DNA of 5,266 nt from Anaerolineaceae bacterium UBA4081 (GCA_002383615.1 DFYN01000131.1:1-5266), one strand, 5' to 3'; shown: positions 1-5,258, counted from the first letter of the stretch. Notes: generated by a model not told the origin, from the letters alone. Numbers and translations are program-made.

Positions 1-1166
1 CCGGCAGCATCCGGCATAAAGTAGCGCCCGTGCTGCTCACCCACCACAATTTGCATCAGGATCGCCATGCGTTCGTCGTAATCTGCCAAGCCTTTATTGC
101 GGCGGTACAGCAGCGCATCCGGGTTGAGGGTACAGGCATAGACTCGCGCAATGGCACGGGTCAGTTCCTGCATATTTTCCAGCGGGGTGCCCTGGTTGGG
201 GAGGAAGAAACTGTCGTACTTGCCGGCAAAAGATGTTCCAAAACTGTCCTCCAGCAAGCTGGAAGAGCGAACAATTATGGGCTTTTGACCGACGGAAGCC
301 AGCAATGTCTGGAGGCGTTCAAGGATATCAGGTGGGAACGCTCCGGCTTCAAAATCCGCTACAATCCGAGGGTAATCGGCGCGCATTTCCTCTTCTGTTT
401 TGTATTTCTGGTCATTCCAGTGGAAGAGGTTGTTGATTGCCATGAAGGTGTACAGCTCATCCGAGCCGAGATAGTAGGACTCCGGCACATCCATGCAGCC
501 GAGCAATGCTTCTCCACCGGCTTCACGCAGAATGCGGACTGCCAACAGCATGCCGGCGGCTTTTCCACCGATACGCCCTGCGCCAATTTTTCGGCGGCGA
601 ATCTCAGCCAGGTCGGAAATGGTGAACCAGTCTTTGGCAATGTTAATGTAACGTAATTGGTCGCTAATCAGGCTGCGGATGAGCACCACTTTGGATTCCT
701 GCAAGCGGGCAGCGTATTGGTCGCGCTGGGGGTCCGGCAAGCGTTCAATCATCATGGCTTGCTCAAAGACCATTTCAGTGGGGGCTAGTTCCGGGTTGAG
801 GGATAGCATCACGCCATCGACATCCAGACCATGTTCCCCCAGGACTTCATTTAGCAGCGATTCAAAGACTTCAAAGGTCAGGTGTTGGCTGAAAAAAAGA
901 TCAGTGAGTTGTTCACGCACTCGGGACATTCTCAGTTCCCATAACTCTGATGCCTCTTGCGCGAATGGGTCTCCCAAACCTTCCCGCTTTTGAGACTGCA
1001 CCGCGCTTTCGCGCACCTCTGCTTCAAAGGCTTGAGAAGTGACGATACCTCTATCAATCAGTTCCTTGCGCATCCGCGCGCGGATCCGGCTGCTTAGGAT
1101 GGGATACTGCCCGAGCGCCAGGGTCAGGCTGAGCAAGCGTTCTTTGGAGGATGAAGAAAAAGTCAT
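1..1166 (-). CDS. PEP synthase/PPDK-type ATP-binding domain protein, N-terminal part (runs off left edge)
   Basis: This minus-strand frame is open from the ATG at 1166 to the window edge (388 full codons) and has no stop. A GGAGG site at 1171-1175, four bases before the ATG, supports the start. Residues 1 to about 190 are mostly helical-looking and charged and match no domain I recognise. From about residue 193 the protein matches the N-terminal ATP-grasp domain of pyruvate phosphate dikinase and PEP synthase (PF01326). It has a glycine-rich loop IGAGRIGGKAAG (194-205, with K202), then IVRSSSLLEDSFGTSFAGKYDS (298-319, with R300 as the likely nucleotide-contacting Arg), then a DERMAILMQIVVGEQHG stretch (364-380). 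Family members bind ATP and pass phosphate through a swivelling His domain to pyruvate or another acceptor. That His domain would lie outside the window, so the substrate is unknown. In canonical PEP synthase the glycine-rich loop is close to the N-terminus, so the roughly 190-residue extension is odd. The gene lies 81 bases downstream of dnaN and could be read from the same transcript. Confidence 0.87.
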   Translation of the reverse strand, partial: MTFSSSSKERLLSLTLALGQYPILSSRIRARMRKELIDRGIVTSQAFEAEVRESAVQSQKREGLGDPFAQEASELWELRMSRVREQLTDLFFSQHLTFEVFESLLNEVLGEHGLDVDGVMLSLNPELAPTEMVFEQAMMIERLPDPQRDQYAARLQESKVVLIRSLISDQLRYINIAKDWFTISDLAEIRRRKIGAGRIGGKAAGMLLAVRILREAGGEALLGCMDVPESYYLGSDELYTFMAINNLFHWNDQKYKTEEEMRADYPRIVADFEAGAFPPDILERLQTLLASVGQKPIIVRSSSLLEDSFGTSFAGKYDSFFLPNQGTPLENMQELTRAIARVYACTLNPDALLYRRNKGLADYDERMAILMQIVVGEQHGRYFMPDAA

Positions 1167-1192
1167 ATTGCCTCCGAGGGGGCTGGTTAGTG

Positions 1193-1226
1193 CTGCGCCC
1201 TCTCTGATGGGGCAGAGAGGGCGCAG
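1193..1226. other. Perfect 14-bp inverted repeat between dnaN and the PEP synthase-like gene
   Basis: The arms CTGCGCCCTCTCTG (1193-1206) and CAGAGAGGGCGCAG (1213-1226) are exactly complementary around a six-base loop. The RNA hairpin would be GC-rich and very stable. On the minus transcript it begins about 21 bases after the dnaN stop and ends about 17 bases before the ribosome site of the next gene. Neither flank has a T-run, so it is not a classical intrinsic terminator. It may be a U-tract-less terminator, a partial terminator that lowers downstream expression, or a stabiliser of the dnaN mRNA 3' end. The structure is seen directly; the role is inferred. Confidence 0.75.
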
Positions 1227-1247
1227 TGGAGTTCAGGTTTGTAAGGG

Positions 1248-2375
1248 CTATCCAATGTGCATTGGCATGATAATGTGGACAAAGCTGTCATCGCCCACTG
1301 GCTGCAATTTGCCTGGTGAATTGTTGGCGTTGGTTTCCAGCGCTACGTTGGGGCTCTTGATCACATCTAAAACCTCGCGCAGGAAACGGACATTGAAAGC
1401 GATGATCATGGGATTGCCTTCAATGTTGGCATCCACTTTGATATCACTTGACCCAGTCTCTTCGGTTTGGGCGGAAATTTCCACTGCACCGGGACCATCT
1501 GTGCCGGGTACCAGGTTGAGGCGGATGACGTTGTTGCCTTCGCGGGCAATAATCTCTGCCTGGCGGCAGGCTTTTAGGATGGCAGCGGTTGCAATGACGG
1601 TTCGGGTTTTGTAACCTTTCGGGACGATGGCGCGAAAATCCGGGAAGGTGCCGTCAATCAACTGGGATACAACTTCCACGTCCTTGAGGTGGAAAATAAC
1701 CTGACCGCGTTCTGGCGGGATAATGACTGTAATGGTCTGGTTGCCATCCGTGGCGATACGCCCCAGTTCAGTTAACGCCCGGGCTGGCACAATGATATTG
1801 ACTGCTGTCTGGCGCGGGTTGGAGAGCAGGGCGGTCCGGATGGAAACCCGGAAGCCGTCTGTGGCAGCCATGGTAATCTGCTGGTCGTCCACTGAAATCA
1901 GCACACCCTGCAAGATGGGGCGGGCTTCATCGCTGGAGGCGGCAAACGCCACCTGGGAGATCATCTCTTTGAAATCTGTGACAGCAATGTCCAAGCCATC
2001 GTTCAAGTCAGGGACAGGGATGGGCGGAAAGTCCTGGGCGTCAATGCCCTTGATGTCGGTGTTGGAAGTACCGCAGCGCACGTTGAGGGTTTGTGTGCGC
2101 GTGTTCAGCGTAAGCGCAACGGTATCGTTGGGCAGGGTGCTGATCAGGTCGACAATGGTGCGCGCGGGGACGGTGATGGAACCTTCCTCGCTAATCTGGC
2201 AGGGGATCCAGCAGGTGATGCCCAATTCAAGGTTGGTGGCAGACAGGCGCAAGCGTCCTTCGTCTGTCGCCAGCAAAACATTACCCAGGACGGGCAGTGT
2301 GGTTCGGGCAGCGACAGCCCGCGAGACAATGCTCAAGCCGTGCGCCAAATGTTGCTGTGTAACCGATGCCTTCAT
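1248..2375 (-). CDS. dnaN: DNA polymerase III beta subunit (sliding clamp)
   Basis: This is the ring-shaped processivity clamp that encircles DNA and tethers the replicative polymerase and repair proteins. The 375 residues match the usual bacterial length of about 366-380, so the gene is complete. Recognisable signatures are RTTLPVLGNVLL (24-35), SATNLELGI (45-53), RPILQGVLI (152-160), ATDGFRVS (171-178), QLIDGTFPDFRAIVP (238-252), an AFNVRFLREVLDVI helix (326-339) and the C-terminal IIMPMHIG (368-375). The TDGFR and MPM segments correspond to the hydrophobic cleft that receives clamp-binding peptides; the last cleft position is His here where E. coli has Arg. The ATG at 2375 is preceded by GAGGT (2381-2385) at a five-base spacing. 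No dnaA or recF lies next to it within the window, unlike the classical dnaA-dnaN order, so this locus is not an obvious origin region. The gene is probably transcribed from the AT-rich gap upstream. Confidence 0.98.
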   Translation of the reverse strand: MKASVTQQHLAHGLSIVSRAVAARTTLPVLGNVLLATDEGRLRLSATNLELGITCWIPCQISEEGSITVPARTIVDLISTLPNDTVALTLNTRTQTLNVRCGTSNTDIKGIDAQDFPPIPVPDLNDGLDIAVTDFKEMISQVAFAASSDEARPILQGVLISVDDQQITMAATDGFRVSIRTALLSNPRQTAVNIIVPARALTELGRIATDGNQTITVIIPPERGQVIFHLKDVEVVSQLIDGTFPDFRAIVPKGYKTRTVIATAAILKACRQAEIIAREGNNVIRLNLVPGTDGPGAVEISAQTEETGSSDIKVDANIEGNPMIIAFNVRFLREVLDVIKSPNVALETNANNSPGKLQPVGDDSFVHIIMPMHIG

Positions 2376-2397
2376 AAAGCACCTCGAGGGTAAAAAT

Positions 2398-2526
2398 ATG
2401 AATCAAGTTATGCCGGTTCATCCGGTTGTAGATGAGTATACATTAGCACAGAAAAAAATACCAGAATTAATGACAAGTCAAACAAGGAACGCTAAGAAAA
2501 ATGAGCAGGTGCGCCTAACCGTATAA
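2398..2526 (+). CDS. Doubtful small reading frame, 42 residues
   Basis: An ATG at 2398 opens a 42-codon frame ending in TAA at 2524-2526. The predicted peptide starts MNQVMPVHPVVDEY and is hydrophilic and Lys/Asn/Gln-rich, with no membrane segment or recognisable domain. A GAGGG stretch at 2385-2389 lies eight bases upstream and could act as ribosome site. It fills almost the whole gap upstream of dnaN on the opposite strand and overlaps the 3' end of the convergent glycosyltransferase gene by 12 bases. Against it: the gap must also hold the dnaN promoter, AT-rich DNA favours this residue composition, and the same frame stays open far into the dnaN antisense strand. It could be a chance frame. 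Confidence 0.22.
   Translation: MNQVMPVHPVVDEYTLAQKKIPELMTSQTRNAKKNEQVRLTV
2413..2427. repeat. Short direct repeat CCGGTT x2 upstream of dnaN
   Basis: CCGGTT occurs at 2413-2418 and again at 2422-2427, a nine-base step, just downstream of the likely dnaN -10 element on the minus strand. It could be a small operator near the dnaN transcription start, but two hexamers this close can easily arise by chance. No known regulator is assigned. Confidence 0.25.
2435..2481 (-). promoter_or_regulatory. Candidate dnaN promoter elements
   Basis: The 139 bases between dnaN and the glycosyltransferase are much richer in A+T than the genes around them. Read on the minus strand there are two sigma-70-like possibilities. 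One is a TATACT -10 at 2440-2435 without a convincing -35; it would give a leader of about 50 bases. The other is TTGACT at 2481-2476 with an extended -10 TGGTATTTT (2463-2455), at a short 15-base spacing. I cannot choose between them. A promoter in this gap is likely because the upstream gene ends here and dnaN is essential. Confidence 0.4.
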
Positions 2527-3237
2527 CCCACGGCGGGCATTGCGGGAGATGGTCCACAGGTCGCGCATCACCTGGCGCAGGTCCCGGAGGACGTTCACCT
2601 TGCTGCCGGTGTTGTAGTACCAGGGGATGGGAATTTCCACGATGGAAAAGCCGCGCCGGCGGGCGATATACAGCACTTCCACGTCAAATGACCAGCCGGT
2701 AATGGTTTGGAGAGGGAAGATGGTTTCGGCGGCTTTGGCGCTGAAGCATTTAAAACCGCACTGAGTATCCTGTAAACCCGGCAGCGCAAACCAGCGCACA
2801 ACGTTGTTGAATGCGCGCCCGGTGAGGTGACGAAACGCCGGTTCATTGTAGCGGATTGCTCCAGGCGCTTCACGCGAGCCAATGATAATGTCGGCATTCT
2901 CAACTTGCGGCGGCAGGAAGCGGTTGACTTCGCTGATGGGCATGGAGAGGTCGGCGTCGCAGATAAAGCGGTAAGCGCCGCGGGCTGCCAGCATTCCGAT
3001 CCGCACTGCCAGCCCTTTGCCGCGTCCCTCTTCGTGCAGGACTTTTATGTATGGTAATGCTTTGGCAGCCTTTTGCGCTAATTCCAACGTGCGATCACTG
3101 CTGCCATTTTCCACCACCAACACCTCGTAGGTATAGGATTGCGCCTTCAAGAAACGGTCAATTTTCTCCAGCGTTTCGGGCAGGCGGCTTTCCTCATTAC
3201 GTGCAGGGATGATGATGGAGAGGAAGGGGTTGGTCAT
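2515..3237 (-). CDS. Family 2 glycosyltransferase, dolichyl/polyprenyl-phosphate glucosyltransferase type
   Basis: This 240-residue protein has a GT-A fold and probably moves a sugar, perhaps glucose, from a nucleotide-sugar to a polyprenyl phosphate for cell-envelope glycan synthesis. Family features in order are SIIIPARNEESRLPETL (7-23), VVENGSSDRT (41-50), the GRGKGLAVRIGM segment (71-82), the metal-binding DAD motif (94-96) within CDADLSMP, IIIGSRE (117-123), and QDTQCGFKCF (156-165), which is typical of ALG5-like enzymes. These are followed by GWSFDVEVLYIARRRG (181-196) and EIPIPWYYNTGSKVN (201-215). There is no N-terminal or C-terminal membrane helix, so it should be cytosolic or peripheral. 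The start lies 12 bases after the stop of the upstream 98-residue gene. I see no Shine-Dalgarno sequence before the ATG, which suggests coupled re-initiation. The exact donor and acceptor cannot be read from sequence. Confidence 0.93.
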   Translation of the reverse strand: MTNPFLSIIIPARNEESRLPETLEKIDRFLKAQSYTYEVLVVENGSSDRTLELAQKAAKALPYIKVLHEEGRGKGLAVRIGMLAARGAYRFICDADLSMPISEVNRFLPPQVENADIIIGSREAPGAIRYNEPAFRHLTGRAFNNVVRWFALPGLQDTQCGFKCFSAKAAETIFPLQTITGWSFDVEVLYIARRRGFSIVEIPIPWYYNTGSKVNVLRDLRQVMRDLWTISRNARRGLYG

Positions 3238-3249
3238 CTGGGTACAGGG

Positions 3250-3546
3250 CTAGAAAACGGGGACACCGCGCAGCAGGTCGTGGTCGGCAGGTGCACCTTT
3301 AGTGATGAGTGAATCATTGACGAGGAGGATTGGCGCAGTCATTACAAAAGTGCTTGCCAGAAGAGGTTGGCGTTGACCGGCTGATACTTTCTTACCCTTT
3401 TTGAGGAGTGCTACAATCTCATCGCGGGTAAATATGCGGCGGTCGGTGTAAGTGGAATCAATCCGCAGGTAACCACGCAGCAGGTCAATGCGACCATCAG
3501 CGGTATAACGAACAGCTTCAACGACTAAATCAATCTTGGAGGGCAT
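3250..3546 (-). CDS. Small conserved-looking protein of unknown function, 98 residues
   Basis: I do not recognise a named family. The frame can be opened ten codons earlier at 3576, but the ATG at 3546 is preferred because AGGAGA (3552-3557) lies five bases before it and the earlier start falls inside the tRNA terminator hairpin. The protein begins MPSKIDLVVEAVRY and looks like an all-soluble alpha+beta fold. It alternates short beta-like strands (VVEAVRYTADGRIDLLRGYL, 8-27) with a basic helix (RDEIVALLKKGKKV, 41-54) and ends with strands around TFVMTAPILLVNDSLITKG (66-84). There is no signal peptide, membrane span or Cys. It sits between a tRNA-Pro unit and the glycosyltransferase, 12 bases from the latter, so the two are probably co-expressed. 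A regulatory or accessory role is possible but unproven. Confidence 0.82.
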   Translation of the reverse strand: MPSKIDLVVEAVRYTADGRIDLLRGYLRIDSTYTDRRIFTRDEIVALLKKGKKVSAGQRQPLLASTFVMTAPILLVNDSLITKGAPADHDLLRGVPVF

Positions 3547-3560
3547 GTGTGTCTCCTGAC

Positions 3561-3593
3561 AAAGAAAGGCGACCACCGGAGGTCGGCGGTCGC
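3561..3593 (-). terminator. Intrinsic terminator of the tRNA-Pro gene
   Basis: Read on the minus strand, GCGACCGCCG and CGGTGGTCGC form a ten-base-pair stem (3593-3584 with 3578-3569) containing one G-U wobble and closed by a five-base loop. CTTTCTTT follows at 3568-3561. It begins one base after the encoded CCA end of the tRNA. Stem strength plus the U-rich tail fit a rho-independent terminator. The downstream gene starts only 15 bases after the tail, so its expression would need readthrough or a promoter hidden in this stretch. Confidence 0.8.
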
Positions 3594-3594
3594 A

Positions 3595-3670
3595 TGGTCG
3601 GGGTGGGCGGACTTGAACCGCCGACCCCCGCGTCCCAAACGCGGTGCGCTGCCAACTGCGCTACACCCCG
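3595..3670 (-). tRNA. tRNA-Pro (anticodon TGG)
   Basis: All arms fold cleanly on the minus strand. The acceptor stem CGGGGTG/CACCCCG has seven pairs. The D stem is GCGC/GCGC with GG in the loop. The anticodon stem CCGCG/CGCGG encloses the loop TTTGGGA, the variable region is five bases, and the T stem GGCGG/CCGCC has loop TTCAAGT. Anticodon TGG (3637-3635) reads CCA and, after wobble modification, other proline codons. The G after the anticodon is the usual m1G37 position of proline tRNAs. The discriminator is A, and the CCA tail is encoded at 3597-3595. No intron or unusual insertion is present. Confidence 0.98.
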
Positions 3671-3679
3671 GCACTTTTG

Positions 3680-3708
3680 AGTATAATCGCAAGTGACCCC
3701 TTTGGCAA
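3680..3708 (-). promoter_or_regulatory. Sigma-70-type promoter of tRNA-Pro
   Basis: On the minus strand TTGCCA (3708-3703) is followed after exactly 17 bases by TATACT (3685-3680). Transcription would start near 3673, only a few bases before the mature tRNA 5' end at 3670, so the 5' leader would be almost absent. The -35 box abuts the ribosome site of the divergent esterase gene. Confidence 0.75.
3682..3687 (+). promoter_or_regulatory. Possible -10 box for the esterase gene
   Basis: A perfect TATAAT lies on the plus strand and would give a leader of about 30 bases that includes the AGGAG site at 3708-3712. The -35 position falls inside the tRNA gene and has no good match. The box overlaps the -10 of the tRNA promoter on the other strand, so it may be only the mirror of that element. 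If real, the two promoters would exclude each other. Confidence 0.35.
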
Positions 3709-3723
3709 GGAGAGCACTGACAG

Positions 3724-4626
3724 ATGTTTTTTAGGATTACTGCCGGATGGATGGTCATCCTGGGCTTATTGGCAGGTTGTACCGTTGGCAATACGACGAT
3801 TGCGACTGCGCTGCCTTCGGTTACTCCCCCGACGTTTATCCCGACGGTGAGTATGCCAACCCTGACGCCTACAACGATGCATCCGGTTGTAACGCCTGCA
3901 CCTGCCTGTTTGGAAGCAGAGGGACGGGTGGAACGGACTGTTCTGACCATCCCCCAGCAGCCAAAACCCATGGCGGTGAGGGTATACCTGCCGCCCTGTT
4001 ACGACCCGGGTCATGCAGGAGGATATCCGGTATTGTTTTTATTTCATGGACAGAATTACACCGAAGATCAATGGGAGAAGCTGGGGGTGACAACGGCTGC
4101 TGATGAACTCATTTCGTCAGGTGCAGCTGCGCCATTTCTGATGGTCATGCCACAGGAAGTTTACTGGCGGGTACCGCCGGTGGATTCCAACTATGAATCT
4201 GTGGTGTTGGAAGCGCTCATCCCATGGGTTGAGGAAACCTACGCTGTTTGCGACCTGAGGGAGTGTCGCGCAGTGGGTGGCTTGTCGCGCGGAGCGGGTT
4301 GGGCGCTGCGGCTGAGTATGCTGCATCCGGATGTCTTCAGTACTGTTGGGTTACACAGCCCGGTGGTGTTTTACGGCGACGCCACACGCTTGCCGCGCTG
4401 GCTGGCAGCCATTCCGGACGGGCTACAGCCCAGGGTGTGGCTGGATTATGGACGCAGCGACCCTGAAGCCCTGGCAACGGAGGCGCTGGAAAAGATACTG
4501 GCAGACGCCCGCCTTCCGCATGAGTATTACCGTAATGTGGGCGGGCATGATGCGAAGTATTGGTCAGCGCATGTAGAAGAATACCTGCGTTGGTACGCGC
4601 AGGCATGGAAGGTGGAGCCAGATTAA
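3724..4626 (+). CDS. Lipoprotein esterase, alpha/beta hydrolase (esterase D/PF00756-like)
   Basis: This 300-residue secreted hydrolase probably cleaves ester bonds, for example in acylated sugars or peptidoglycan-associated glycans; the substrate is unknown. Residues 1-18 form a short lipoprotein signal with lipobox LAGC (16-19), so C19 should be lipidated and anchor the enzyme outside the membrane. A Thr/Pro-rich linker follows (about 30-60). The hydrolase domain starts near 66 with MAVRVYLPPCYDP (83-95). YPVLFLFHGQN (101-111) holds the oxyanion-hole HG motif. GGLSRG (185-190) is the nucleophile elbow with S188. D246 in YGRSD and H275 in VGGHD are the likely acid and base, so the triad looks complete. 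C176 and C181 are close enough for a disulfide in an exported protein. The ATG at 3724 is 11 bases after AGGAG (3708-3712), a little long, but it directly precedes a sensible signal peptide. The gene diverges from tRNA-Pro and converges on the next gene with a four-base overlap. Confidence 0.92.
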   Translation: MFFRITAGWMVILGLLAGCTVGNTTIATALPSVTPPTFIPTVSMPTLTPTTMHPVVTPAPACLEAEGRVERTVLTIPQQPKPMAVRVYLPPCYDPGHAGGYPVLFLFHGQNYTEDQWEKLGVTTAADELISSGAAAPFLMVMPQEVYWRVPPVDSNYESVVLEALIPWVEETYAVCDLRECRAVGGLSRGAGWALRLSMLHPDVFSTVGLHSPVVFYGDATRLPRWLAAIPDGLQPRVWLDYGRSDPEALATEALEKILADARLPHEYYRNVGGHDAKYWSAHVEEYLRWYAQAWKVEPD

Positions 4627-5183
4627 GATATCCACGCCATCACCTGATGGGTGATTTGCCACACGCCATCTACTTTCTCAAGCAAGTAATAGTAGCCTGC
4701 CCCTGCCAGTGGTCCTGACATGGTGCCCATGTAGACAAGCGCCTGGCTTAAGTTCGCATTAAAACCCACCCGCGACAGGGTGGTGAAACCGTCGGCATGG
4801 GGATAGCGCTCATGGAATTCATCCCAACCACCTGCCTGGAAGATTTCATCAAATCCTTGACGAGAAAGCAAAGCAACGTTCATACTGGCATCAAAGCGAC
4901 CATCCAGAACGCCTTCTTCTGCATTACGGTTCTGGAAAGATGACACGGTAGCCTGACTTACCTCTGGCATCTCTTTATTGATGTAACCCAGCCAATCCGA
5001 ATCAGGGTCGCCATAACCGGTTGCCTGCGTTTCCTGTTGAATTACCCACAAGCTTGCGCTTCTCTGAAGTAAAACAGTGTACACAGCGGTTTCTTCTGCA
5101 TCCATGTCCACTTCACCCAGCCCTTGATGACAGGCAGTGAGCAGTAAAACAGGCAGTAAAAATATCATCAACCATCTTTTCAT
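4623..5183 (-). CDS. Predicted lipoprotein of unknown function, 186 residues
   Basis: The product starts MKRWLMIFLLPVLLLTAC: two basic residues, a hydrophobic core and a lipobox LTAC (15-18), so C18 should be lipidated and the protein exported. An AGGAGGT site at 5188-5194, four bases before the ATG, fixes the start strongly. The mature part is soluble. Its C-terminal half is the most family-like: WDEFHERYPHADGFTTLSRVGFN (120-142), then QALVYMGTMSGPLAGAGYYYLLEKVDGVWQI (147-177). This patterned strand-rich block ending in a Trp recalls secreted bacterial proteins of unknown function whose core reads S-x-VGF followed by ALVY, G-LAG-G and W. I cannot give it a family name or activity, and I see no catalytic motif. 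It shares its TAA stop region with the convergent esterase. Both being surface lipoproteins may be coincidence or a loose functional link. Confidence 0.88.
   Translation of the reverse strand: MKRWLMIFLLPVLLLTACHQGLGEVDMDAEETAVYTVLLQRSASLWVIQQETQATGYGDPDSDWLGYINKEMPEVSQATVSSFQNRNAEEGVLDGRFDASMNVALLSRQGFDEIFQAGGWDEFHERYPHADGFTTLSRVGFNANLSQALVYMGTMSGPLAGAGYYYLLEKVDGVWQITHQVMAWIS
4639..4655. terminator. Weak hairpin just past the esterase stop
   Basis: ATCACC and GGTGAT form a six-base-pair stem with a five-base loop, 12 bases downstream of the esterase stop and inside the end of the convergent gene. Only TTT follows on the plus strand. It is the only candidate I see for ending the esterase transcript, and it is weak and may have no role. 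Confidence 0.25.
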
Positions 5184-5249
5184 CTGGACCTCCTGGTGAT
5201 ACCTACAGATAAGACGTTATAAAGACGCAAAGGTTGCATCCACTTTCTA

Positions 5250-5258
5250 TGATAGAAT
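5250..5258 (+). promoter_or_regulatory. Possible extended -10 for a gene right of the window
   Basis: TGATAGAAT on the plus strand fits an extended -10 (TG-N-TAGAAT), in an AT-rich gap upstream of the minus-strand lipoprotein. No good -35 is present and the gene it would serve is outside the window. On the minus strand I see only a weak TATAAC (5213-5208) as a possible -10 for the lipoprotein gene. Confidence 0.25.

Noticed and set aside
30..656. Long plus-strand open frame opposite the PEP synthase-like gene
   Set aside because: The minus strand encodes clear PPDK-type motifs over the same bases. The plus frame has no recognisable motif and is an antisense shadow.
889..899. Run of seven A/T within the PEP synthase-like gene as a possible programmed frameshift
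   Set aside because: The frame stays open on both sides and continues into the conserved domain, so no frameshift is needed.
1039..1614. Plus-strand open frame across the dnaN end and the intergenic stem
   Set aside because: It is antisense to dnaN and to the start of the PEP synthase-like gene, with Ser/Arg-rich low-information composition and no domain.
1723..2397. Long plus-strand frame opposite dnaN that continues into the 42-codon frame
   Set aside because: It is antisense to the certain dnaN gene. Only the part from the ATG at 2398, outside dnaN, is worth considering separately.
2419..2430. Twelve-base sequence CATCCGGTTGTA repeated at 3880-3891
   Set aside because: About one such 12-base match is expected by chance in a window of this size. 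One copy is in the dnaN upstream gap and the other in esterase coding sequence, with no shared context.
2441..2450. Possible DnaA box near the dnaN promoter (CATTAGCACA)
   Set aside because: Only the CACA end agrees with the TTATNCACA consensus and there is no cluster of further boxes.
3525..3971. Minus-strand frame running through the tRNA-Pro gene
   Set aside because: It translates the tRNA and the antisense of the esterase signal region. The tRNA, terminator and esterase explain these bases better.
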